Part shown: positions 15,042 through 20,177 of the stretch, piece by piece
Numbering within the stretch: position 1 is the first letter of the stretch
Layout: each line of letters begins with the position of its first letter
Virus record (IMG/VR): IMGVR_UViG_3300020477_000158
Location: 1 to 21,251 of that record
Source of the DNA: a virus
Reading direction: 5' to 3' (one strand)
DNA: 21,251 nucleotides
Position numbers and translations under genes: made by a program
Notes under the pieces: generated by a model
What the model saw: only the letters and a program-made list of their open reading frames with translations
Told to the model about the DNA's origin: nothing
Database searches by the model: none

Positions 15042-16100
15042 TTAAAATCTAAATTCGTAAGTAGCCATTACCCGGTTCTCGCTGTAACTAGCGCCAACCG
15101 AATGATTCCCGATCTGCTTCTTCGTCCCGATCTCGTAGCCGTCCTCCGTCGCCTGTAGCGTAAGAGGAAGGTCGAATTTGGTAACCGCATAGAGGGTTGC
15201 CATTGCGACCCCGGCAACGACCATCTCCTTCTCGTATTTCTCGTACCACTTCTCTTTCTTCGGTGGAATTTGCCCACAAGGAGTGACGTTCCGCCCGTTT
15301 CCAGTACCTATTGCTCCCATTTCGCAAGCGATATCTCCGAATCTTTTCGCAAGGGTTGAAGACGAATCCATGTGGTACTCAGAAACGACCACTGGCTTAC
15401 CGAGAGCGAGAGCCTCATTCACCCTCGCTCTGAACTGGGCTTCATTGAGATGAAATCCAGTCTGCAAAAAAATTACGTCGGCCCCTTGGTAATAGGCCGG
15501 TTTCACCCCCGGAGTGAGGTGAACGCCAACAGGTTTGCCTGTTCTGGTTTTAAGATCAGCAACCATCTGCTGGACTTGCGCCGCAGACCAGTATTCGTCC
15601 ACTTCCAGCCCAATGACATAGGCATCAACCTTGTCATCAAACCTTCTGACCATCTCTGCGTTGTGTGCTTTGTGGACTGAGAGTGGTTTTGAGGCTAAAT
15701 CTGGAGAGTCATCAGCCATCAGCCACATGATTGGCCGCAGACCCCTGCTATTCAGATGGTCTAATCTCAGTTCCCAGTCCGGCTGTGGAGAAACATTGCC
15801 AATTCCGTCATCCCCATTTTGGGAATAAACATAAATATGGGTATCGCCCTGTGCAATAAGCGCGTTTTCAATTCTCTGTCGCCATGTGTCGTCTACGTTT
15901 GTTGAAAGATAAGACAGGCTCATCCAGTTCCGCAGATCGTTATGCAGAAGAAAACTGGCCCTCGATCCGTATAAATCAGCGGCGGCGCTTCCTCCAAAGA
16001 ACAATGAAGCCAGTGGCAGAAACATAAGCAGAAACGCAACCAGCCCCCAGAAGAATTTAATTTCAGTCCGATGCGTTATTTGCATTTCGAACAGAGGCAC
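15042..16100 (-). CDS. Exported glycosidase-like TIM-barrel protein
   Basis: A 352-residue product. Residues 11-41 look like a signal peptide or anchor: basic RTEIK, a hydrophobic FFWGLVAFLLMFLPLASLFF core, then GGSAAA as a possible cleavage site. The next 220 residues alternate strands and helices in TIM-barrel fashion: THIYVYSQNG, LRPIMWLMAD, AYVIGLEVDEYW, KPVGVHLTPG, DVIFLQTGFH and KPVVVSEYHMD. Glutamates after strands 4 and 7 (E166 or E169, and E241) match the acid/base-nucleophile layout of clan GH-A glycosidases. Residues 283-352 are different: a basic helix, a hydrophobic stretch, then strands ending ATYEFRF, an aromatic C-terminus like outer-membrane beta proteins. The first codon at 16100 is GTG inside the upstream mini-gene; an ATG at 16085 is the alternative start. 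Substrate is unknown, and a lysis or envelope role is possible. Confidence 0.65.
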   Translation of the reverse strand: MPLFEMQITHRTEIKFFWGLVAFLLMFLPLASLFFGGSAAADLYGSRASFLLHNDLRNWMSLSYLSTNVDDTWRQRIENALIAQGDTHIYVYSQNGDDGIGNVSPQPDWELRLDHLNSRGLRPIMWLMADDSPDLASKPLSVHKAHNAEMVRRFDDKVDAYVIGLEVDEYWSAAQVQQMVADLKTRTGKPVGVHLTPGVKPAYYQGADVIFLQTGFHLNEAQFRARVNEALALGKPVVVSEYHMDSSSTLAKRFGDIACEMGAIGTGNGRNVTPCGQIPPKKEKWYEKYEKEMVVAGVAMATLYAVTKFDLPLTLQATEDGYEIGTKKQIGNHSVGASYSENRVMATYEFRF

Positions 16101-16180
16101 TCATCGCATTTCCCATCTGCCGTACAGGGGCAGTGACCCTCAAGGCAATCGGGGCAGTCACAGGATGTTTTGTCACTCAT
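16076..16180 (-). CDS. Metallothionein-like cysteine-rich mini-protein
   Basis: A 34-residue frame from ATG at 16180 to TAA at 16076 has nine Cys and one His. Its order is C-x-C-x2-C, then H-C-x-C, then C-x2-C-x-C-x2-C, with charged residues between (DGKCDECLCSKCK at the end). Such density and the C-x-C pattern are typical of metallothioneins, which bind Zn, Cu or Cd through thiolate clusters. It is shorter than the usual bacterial proteins (50-60 residues). Its first eight bases overlap the end of the 2OG-oxygenase gene (ATGAGTGA) and its end overlaps the start of the glycosidase-like gene, so it is neatly embedded. Metal binding is inferred. It could alternatively be a small zinc knuckle. 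Confidence 0.6.
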   Translation of the reverse strand: MSDKTSCDCPDCLEGHCPCTADGKCDECLCSKCK

Positions 16181-16667
16181 ATTTAACGAAGGTCTGAAGG
16201 GTTAACCGCTCCGGAGTATTCGGAAGACGGAGGGTTGTCTTATGGGGGATTTGCTCTAAGAAGATGACCAGTTTGTTTTGCTCTGGGGCAATCCATCTGC
16301 CGTCTTCCAGCATCAGTTCACCTCCCCAGTTCCGATCCCATTCGGAGACATAGAAGGTGATATTTGCGTCATGTCCGTGGTCGTCGTGCCACAGGATGCA
16401 GGAGCCGGGAGTCCAGCGATACATGAGGGTTTCGACATGCCCCACCTTCTGCCGCGACAGGCGGGAAACCAGATCGGCTATGCCCTCGTTGTAGTCCTTA
16501 AAACTACTCTTCCCTACGAAACAGGGGTTAACTTCGTTCCCGTCATACTCGTAGAGGGCTTTACTCCAGAACCGCGTAGACGTTTCCCAGTCGATATCCT
16601 CAAAAAATTGGTCGCGAATTTTTTCTAGCAAACTTCTTGGCAGGAAGTCTTTTATTTCGTGGATCAT
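16173..16667 (-). CDS. Second 2OG-Fe(II) oxygenase
   Basis: This 164-residue protein is a compact double-stranded beta-helix oxygenase. The Fe triad is H94 and D96 in ILWHDDHGHDANITFYV and H142 in LEQIPHKTTL. R154 in PERLTLQTFV is a good 2-oxoglutarate carboxylate ligand. WDRNWGGELMLEDG is the typical 'w...wGGel.l' turn of the 2OG-FeII_Oxy superfamily, and DFLPRSLLEKIRDQFFEDID is the usual N-terminal helix. It is distinct from the P4H-like protein 3 kb downstream, so the phage has two. Its ATG follows directly on the TAA of the 29-residue peptide, and its stop overlaps the cysteine-rich gene. The substrate is unknown and could be a protein, nucleotide or small molecule. Confidence 0.82.
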   Translation of the reverse strand: MIHEIKDFLPRSLLEKIRDQFFEDIDWETSTRFWSKALYEYDGNEVNPCFVGKSSFKDYNEGIADLVSRLSRQKVGHVETLMYRWTPGSCILWHDDHGHDANITFYVSEWDRNWGGELMLEDGRWIAPEQNKLVIFLEQIPHKTTLRLPNTPERLTLQTFVKYE

Positions 16668-16757
16668 TTATTCCAAAAGCATTAACGCGAGGATTAGCAC
16701 CACAAAAAAATACGGAACCGCAAATACGAACTCCCAAGAAAGAATTTTTTTTCTCAT
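16668..16757 (-). CDS. 29-residue single-span membrane peptide
   Basis: ATG at 16757 to TAA at 16668 gives a peptide with a basic head (MRKKILSWE) and one hydrophobic span (FVFAVPYFFVVLILALMLL). The ATG overlaps the TGA of the upstream gene (ATGA) and the TAA abuts the ATG of the oxygenase gene. That exact placement supports it as a real gene. It should sit in the inner membrane with the N-terminus inside. A holin-related or membrane-stress role is possible, but nothing in the sequence settles it. Confidence 0.5.
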   Translation of the reverse strand: MRKKILSWEFVFAVPYFFVVLILALMLLE

Positions 16758-16996
16758 AAGATTCTTTGTCTCATGCGGGGGAACCTATCTAGGATGCCCC
16801 CTACTACTCGGGAGTCCCAAAGTTCGGGATACGACACCGTTTTTCGGCCTTGTACGCGATATCTGATGTACCTACAGATACCCTCATTCCCATACCAAAC
16901 CCTTTCTCCCCAATCAGGGTCTAAAGGACAGATAGGAGCGTTACATTGCTCAAACTTGACGCAATCAGTAACTTGACTTCTTTTTCTTGTAGCCAT
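16754..16996 (-). CDS. 80-residue cysteine-containing protein of unknown function
   Basis: The gene encodes an 80-residue product that starts MATRKRSQVTDCVKFEQCNA and continues with PICPLDPDWGERVWYGNEGI. Four Cys (C-x5-C-x4-C then C near residue 46) and a 'C..f..CnaplCPLd....' run suggest a small metal-binding or redox fold; I recall similar small proteins in phage and bacterial genomes but cannot name the family. An ATG at 17002 gives two more residues. No strong Shine-Dalgarno is visible, and the start overlaps the upstream 44-residue gene by about 32 bases in another frame. The frame stays open far upstream, to 17629, but that extension is not coding. Confidence 0.6.
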   Translation of the reverse strand: MATRKRSQVTDCVKFEQCNAPICPLDPDWGERVWYGNEGICRYIRYRVQGRKTVSYPELWDSRVVGGILDRFPRMRQRIL

Positions 16997-17099
16997 TGGC
17001 ATATGCCGCTTTGGCCTGTTTCTGTGCGCCTTTCTTGGAGGGGTAGGTTTTTCCCTTAGAACCCCACTTGTATCCGCCTTTTGTTTTCTTAATTGGCAT
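16965..17099 (-). CDS. 44-residue Lys/Gly-rich protein, first gene of the minus-strand train
   Basis: ATG at 17099 to TGA at 16965 encodes a basic peptide that starts MPIKKTKGGYKWGSKGKTYP and ends with a K-rich tail (KKKKSSY). The 'KGGYKWG..GK.YpskkgA' pattern is one I have seen in small phage-encoded peptides, where it is annotated as unknown. AGGGA lies about seven bases before the ATG, a good ribosome site. It lies just after the palindrome at 17116-17131, so it is probably the first gene of the late transcript. DNA or RNA contact is plausible from its charge. Confidence 0.6.
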   Translation of the reverse strand: MPIKKTKGGYKWGSKGKTYPSKKGAQKQAKAAYANGYKKKKSSY

Positions 17100-17115
17100 T
17101 TATTTCCCTGTGTAT

Positions 17116-17131
17116 TTAAATGATCATTTAA
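17116..17131. promoter_or_regulatory. 16-base perfect palindrome upstream of the late gene train
   Basis: TTAAATGATCATTTAA is a perfect palindrome centred on GATC, 17 bases before the first ATG of the minus-strand train. Its symmetry and place suggest a dimeric repressor or activator operator at the transcription start of the late operon, or a methylation-sensitive site. Confidence 0.5.
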
Positions 17132-17174
17132 TCGATCAGTGGTCAAAGGAGAGAAAGTGTCCCTGAGAATGGCG

Positions 17175-17203
17175 GATTTATGCCGTTCTTGGGTACTTTT
17201 CAA
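17175..17203 (-). promoter_or_regulatory. Possible sigma-70-like promoter for the minus-strand train
   Basis: On the minus strand TTGAAA (17203-17198) is followed after 17 bases by TAAATC (17180-17175). The first box matches consensus in five of six bases, the second in three. It lies about 75 bases before the first gene. The weak second box makes this tentative, and a phage-specific promoter is equally possible. Confidence 0.25.
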
Positions 17204-17334
17204 AAATATCCTGAGAGATAGGGGATGTTTATACTGTTCGACGACTAAACCCCCCGTTGCGCGGCGGCGGGCGCGGTTTATCACGCTCGAAAAAAAAGCC
17301 ATGCGCGTGGGGCTGGGACTCCTTTGCGGACTCA

Positions 17335-17363
17335 GGCTGACCTCGGCTGATCGGCAGTCAGCC
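17335..17363. repeat. Seven-base inverted repeat (hairpin)
   Basis: GGCTGAC at 17335-17341 pairs with GTCAGCC at 17357-17363 around a 15-base loop. It is GC-rich enough to fold but has no T tract, so it is not a terminator. Confidence 0.45.
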
Positions 17364-17424
17364 AGCGGACCTATCGGGTGAGGGTTTCCGGCCCGACTGG
17401 GCGTCCAGTGGGCGTCGATCCCCT

Positions 17425-17450
17425 CCCCGGCCCTGTCCGGGGGTCTTTTC
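17425..17450 (+). terminator. Terminator-like hairpin, plus strand
   Basis: CCCCGG (17425-17430), loop CCCTGT, CCGGGG (17437-17442), then G and TCTTTTC. The stem is GC-rich and the tail partly T-rich, so it could stop a plus-strand transcript or process an RNA. No plus-strand gene is visible before it, so an unseen small RNA or read-through would be its target. Confidence 0.3.
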
Positions 17451-17581
17451 TGGGGTTCTTCGGGAGAATCGCCTCGGATGCCAGCCCGCCGCTGGCCGCA
17501 GTTCTTCGCTGATCCGCTCCCGCACCGGGCGACATAAAAGGTATCCACGCACCCAGCCCGCAGTCGGGTTGCGCCAGTGGC

Positions 17582-17666
17582 CGTGTAATGCCGCTTACCA
17601 CGTCGGCCCCGGCCCCTACCCCTATCCACTACTGTGTCTTCCCCTACTGTTAGGGAGCATTACACG
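17582..17666. repeat. Inverted repeat CGTGTAATGC / GCATTACACG
   Basis: Perfect ten-base arms at 17582-17591 and 17657-17666 are separated by 65 bases. The separation is long for a hairpin but suits a looped pair of protein-binding sites. Confidence 0.5.
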
Positions 17667-17738
17667 CTGTCCTATGCGGGTTTTTGTTCCGCTGGAATGT
17701 CTCGGATGGGGTCTGGCTGTCTTCGCGGCTTACCATGC

Positions 17739-17786
17739 TGTCAATGCCACTTAATTGCCACTTTCTTACCGTGTCAACGCCACTTA
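17739..17786. repeat. Repeated TGTCAAYGCCACTTA sites with 11-base phasing
   Basis: Two 15-base copies that differ at one position lie at 17739-17753 and 17772-17786, each preceded by TTACC. A third core GCCACTT(T/A) lies at 17757-17764. The three cores start at 17746, 17757 and 17779, so spacings are 11 and 22 bases, close to whole helical turns. That is the arrangement of iterons or cooperative operator sites. On the minus strand they contain TTGACA. Confidence 0.55.
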
Positions 17787-17882
17787 CAGCGGTCATATTC
17801 GGGCCTCCCCCAGCGCGGGGTATCCACCCGATCCTGACCGATCCGGGGCGGCTCTACCCTCAGTACGACGGCAGGGGGCCAG

Positions 17883-17910
17883 TTGACCGGGAGTCTGACC
17901 CTTGTGTAAA
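17883..17910 (+). promoter_or_regulatory. Possible sigma-70-like promoter for the plus-strand operon
   Basis: TTGACC (17883-17888) and TGTAAA (17905-17910) are separated by 16 bases, matching consensus in five and four of six bases. It would give a leader of about 230 bases before the first plus-strand gene, containing the hairpin at 17943-17988. Confidence 0.28.
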
Positions 17911-17942
17911 GCAGACGGTTGCGAGGCATCTCGCTTCTTCTT

Positions 17943-17988
17943 GTTGCCGGGATCAATCGATTGAGTAGCGCCCTTCGATTGATGCAAC
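17943..17988. repeat. Long bulged hairpin with palindromic TCAATCGATTGA
   Basis: ATCAATCGA (17952-17960) pairs with TCGATTGAT (17975-17983). Outside it GTTGC (17943-17947) pairs with GCAAC (17984-17988), with a four-base bulge on the left arm. The pair totals 14 base pairs around a 14-base loop. The left arm also lies in a perfect 12-base palindrome, TCAATCGATTGA (17953-17964). It could be an operator or an RNA leader structure for the plus-strand operon. Confidence 0.5.
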
Positions 17989-18138
17989 GCCCACCGCTCA
18001 AAGAGTGGGTGAAGGTTCAAACGAGAAGGTGAAAAACAACCAGCGTATCTGTGACCGAGCCGCGCAATGGCATTCGCCCTCACTCGAGGCGGCAAGGTGT
18101 TCTATCTATCTACCTGTTTACCTCTTTACCTTTTACTT

Positions 18139-18143
18139 GGAGA
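18139..18143 (+). promoter_or_regulatory. Ribosome binding site that sets the start at 18151
   Basis: GGAGA sits seven bases before the ATG at 18151. The in-frame ATG at 18067 has no such site and would add a non-conserved hydrophobic extension encoded by a pyrimidine-rich leader. Confidence 0.6.
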
Positions 18144-18150
18144 ACTTCAA

Positions 18151-19125
18151 ATGGCTAACGCCAAAGCATTCAAAGTTGTATCGACTGATCGTGGTATCCA
18201 ACTATCCAAGCCAGCCATGTTGGCGCGGGTTCAAATCTCAGTTCTTTCTCGGCACGTCCGTGATGAGGAAATCACCGCCGAAGTTTTGTCGAACCACAAT
18301 GCCGAGTCGGGTTCCGGCAAGTTTGTAAAAGAGTTGATGGCGGGCGTGTTCGTTGAAACGACTCGCGCTCAATCTCGACTTCGCGGTATCCACGAGAAGC
18401 GCACGTTCAAACTCCCGGCGACGGGCGGCGGTCAGATCAAGGGGCCGCGACTCATTCCCAATGACATGGTCGAGGACTACCTCACCGAGATGTACGCCGC
18501 CATCGATGACTTCGAAGTGGCAGTTGAGAAAGAGTGCTCTGCTCTCAGCAAGTTTGTTGCCGCTGAAAAACTTCGGCTGGGTGCGATGTTCAAAGCCGAT
18601 GACTACCCGTCGAAGGAATACGCCCGCTCTCAGTTCTCAGCAACGGTACACGTTGACGGTATGCCGACTGTCGAATCAATCGACGCTGGCAAGTACACCG
18701 CTGACCTTCGCGCCGATGCCGCCGAGAAGCAAAGCGAGATTGCGTCAACGGTTGCGCGTCAGTTGATCGTGCAGTTGCTAGAGCATGTCGGACATGCGGC
18801 CAACAAGTTGACCGAAGCCGAGAAGAACGAGAAGGCGAAAATCTTTCCCTCTCTTCTCGATAACGTCGATGACATTGTCAACAACGTGATCCCGAAAGTC
18901 GGACTCGAAGGTGACGATGATCTCGTGTCCCTTTGCGACAGTGTTCGCAAGATGCTGAACCACACTACCGCTGAGTTACAGGGCGGCAACCTCAAGGCGC
19001 TGGCGGCTACCCGCAAGGCGGCAGTCAGTGCGGCCAAGAAGATTGGCAAAGAAGCAAAGAAGCGCGGCGTAACGGTCAACGACTACACCGCAACCAATCA
19101 ATCAAAAGTTAAGTCGTACTTCTAA
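18151..19125 (+). CDS. 324-residue helical protein of the MoxR/VWA operon (possibly DUF3150)
   Basis: The protein begins MANAKAFKVVSTDRGIQLSK. It is mostly helical: N-terminal SVLSRHVRDEEITAEVLSNH, then EDYLTEMYAAIDDFEVAVEK, a charged middle (KQSEIASTVARQLIVQLLEH) and a basic C-terminus (KKIGKEAKKRGVTVNDYTA). It also has RAQSRLRGIHEKRTFKLPAT and PRLIPNDMVEDYLTEM. Helical proteins of about 300 residues upstream of a MoxR ATPase and a DUF2201/VWA gene are often assigned to DUF3150; I offer that from memory of gene order, not from a search. It is 24 bases from the ATPase gene and surely shares its transcript. Role is unknown; it may be a substrate or adaptor of the ATPase. Confidence 0.68.
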   Translation: MANAKAFKVVSTDRGIQLSKPAMLARVQISVLSRHVRDEEITAEVLSNHNAESGSGKFVKELMAGVFVETTRAQSRLRGIHEKRTFKLPATGGGQIKGPRLIPNDMVEDYLTEMYAAIDDFEVAVEKECSALSKFVAAEKLRLGAMFKADDYPSKEYARSQFSATVHVDGMPTVESIDAGKYTADLRADAAEKQSEIASTVARQLIVQLLEHVGHAANKLTEAEKNEKAKIFPSLLDNVDDIVNNVIPKVGLEGDDDLVSLCDSVRKMLNHTTAELQGGNLKALAATRKAAVSAAKKIGKEAKKRGVTVNDYTATNQSKVKSYF

Positions 19126-19149
19126 CCAACTACCCTGAGAGAAACAATC

Positions 19150-20175
19150 ATGCAAGACAACAATCAAATCTACGGCGCGTCTATCTTCCACACGAACTTC
19201 GATGACGTTCTTATCCCCTGCATCGAGGGCGGTCAGGCTATCCATATCTGGGGGCCGCCCGGAGTTGGGAAGTCAGCCCGCATCTATAACCTTGCTTCGC
19301 TGATCGATCACGAGGTGATTGAGATTCGACTGGCGCAGATGGACGCGCTCGATCTTCGCGGTATCCCTTACCAGATCGACGGCGTAACACATTACGCAAC
19401 CCCATCGTGGTTACCCGCCGAGGACTGCGGCCCAACCATCCTCTTTATGGATGAGTTCCAACAGGCCCATGCCACGGTCACTGGCCCTGCTGGGCAGTTG
19501 ATCTTTGAACGTCGGCTGGGTGACTACCGCTTGCCGGATAACGTGGTAATCATTGCCGCATCCAACCGGACATGTGACCGGGCTGGTGTGAATCGAATGC
19601 TGGCGCACACTGCGTCACGCTTCATTCACTTTGAGTTAGTACCGCAAGCCAACCATTGGCTGGAGTGGGCGCGGGACAATGACGTTGACCAGCGCGTAAT
19701 CGACTTCGTTAACTTCCGACGCGACTACGTCTACAAGTTCGATGCCAAAGCGCAGGAGATGGCATACCCCTGCTTACGCTCATGGGAGATGTTGTCTAAC
19801 GCCATTCGGAACGTCACTGATATCAACGTGATTGACGCGCTGGCAACGGGTGCTGTCGGACGTGAGGCGGGCGCTGAGTTTGTTCTGTTCTGCAAGTGCC
19901 TCGATAACTTGCCGAACATCGATGCAATCATCGCTGACCCGGACTCTGTCGAAGTACCTGAGAAGTTAGACATTCAGTTCGCCATCTCAGCGGCGCTGTC
20001 TCGTGCCGCTGATCCGGGCAACGTCGATAACGTCTGGAAGTTTGTCAGCCGGTTGCGTGATGAGTACTCGAGCATCTGGTTCACGGACACCAACAATCGT
20101 TCCGACTTCACCTTGAGTGATTGCGCTGTATTCCCGGCGATTGCAAACGCTCACAAAAATAATCTGGCGGCTTAA
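19150..20175 (+). CDS. MoxR-type AAA+ ATPase
   Basis: This 341-residue protein is an AAA+ ATPase of the MoxR type, a family that works with VWA proteins to remodel or activate target complexes. Walker A is WGPPGVGKS (residues 34-42). Walker B is TILFMDEFQQA (96-106) with D101/E102, and sensor 1 is IIAASNRTCDRAG with N139. RMLAHTASRFIHFELV (149-164) matches the arginine-finger/sensor region 'pal..Rf..f.l'. The C-terminal helical lid follows. PTILFMDEF-QQAH and the GRLGDYRLP-like segment before sensor 1 fit MoxR over DnaA/RuvB. GAGAG lies about seven bases before the ATG. Two bases separate its stop from the VWA gene. Confidence 0.88.
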   Translation: MQDNNQIYGASIFHTNFDDVLIPCIEGGQAIHIWGPPGVGKSARIYNLASLIDHEVIEIRLAQMDALDLRGIPYQIDGVTHYATPSWLPAEDCGPTILFMDEFQQAHATVTGPAGQLIFERRLGDYRLPDNVVIIAASNRTCDRAGVNRMLAHTASRFIHFELVPQANHWLEWARDNDVDQRVIDFVNFRRDYVYKFDAKAQEMAYPCLRSWEMLSNAIRNVTDINVIDALATGAVGREAGAEFVLFCKCLDNLPNIDAIIADPDSVEVPEKLDIQFAISAALSRAADPGNVDNVWKFVSRLRDEYSSIWFTDTNNRSDFTLSDCAVFPAIANAHKNNLAA

Positions 20176-20177
20176 TC

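Larger units (their letters stand above)
17100..18150. other. GC-rich intergenic region between divergent gene blocks
   Basis: I see no convincing gene here. Open frames exist on both strands, but they overlap one another, lack ribosome sites and change composition without codon bias. The segment about 17240-17900 is clearly more GC-rich than the structural genes, while 17085-17135 is AT-rich. It holds several palindromes and repeats listed separately and must contain start signals for both the minus-strand train and the plus-strand operon. An origin, packaging site or non-coding RNA could lie here. Confidence 0.6.

Noticed and set aside
16997-17629. Upstream extension of the 80-residue gene to give a 291-residue protein
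   Set aside because: The extension crosses the 44-residue gene and the GC-rich gap, is rich in Arg/Pro/Gly as expected of random GC-rich DNA, and has no ribosome site.
17739-17777. TTGACA boxes on the minus strand as promoters
   Set aside because: No acceptable -10 box lies 16-18 bases downstream of either, so they are better read as part of the repeat word.
18012-18028. GGTTCAAAC resembling a tRNA T-loop
   Set aside because: No acceptor, D or anticodon arm can be drawn around it.
18067-18150. Earlier start for the first plus-strand gene
   Set aside because: The added residues come from a pyrimidine-rich leader and lack a ribosome site, while GGAGA precedes the ATG at 18151.
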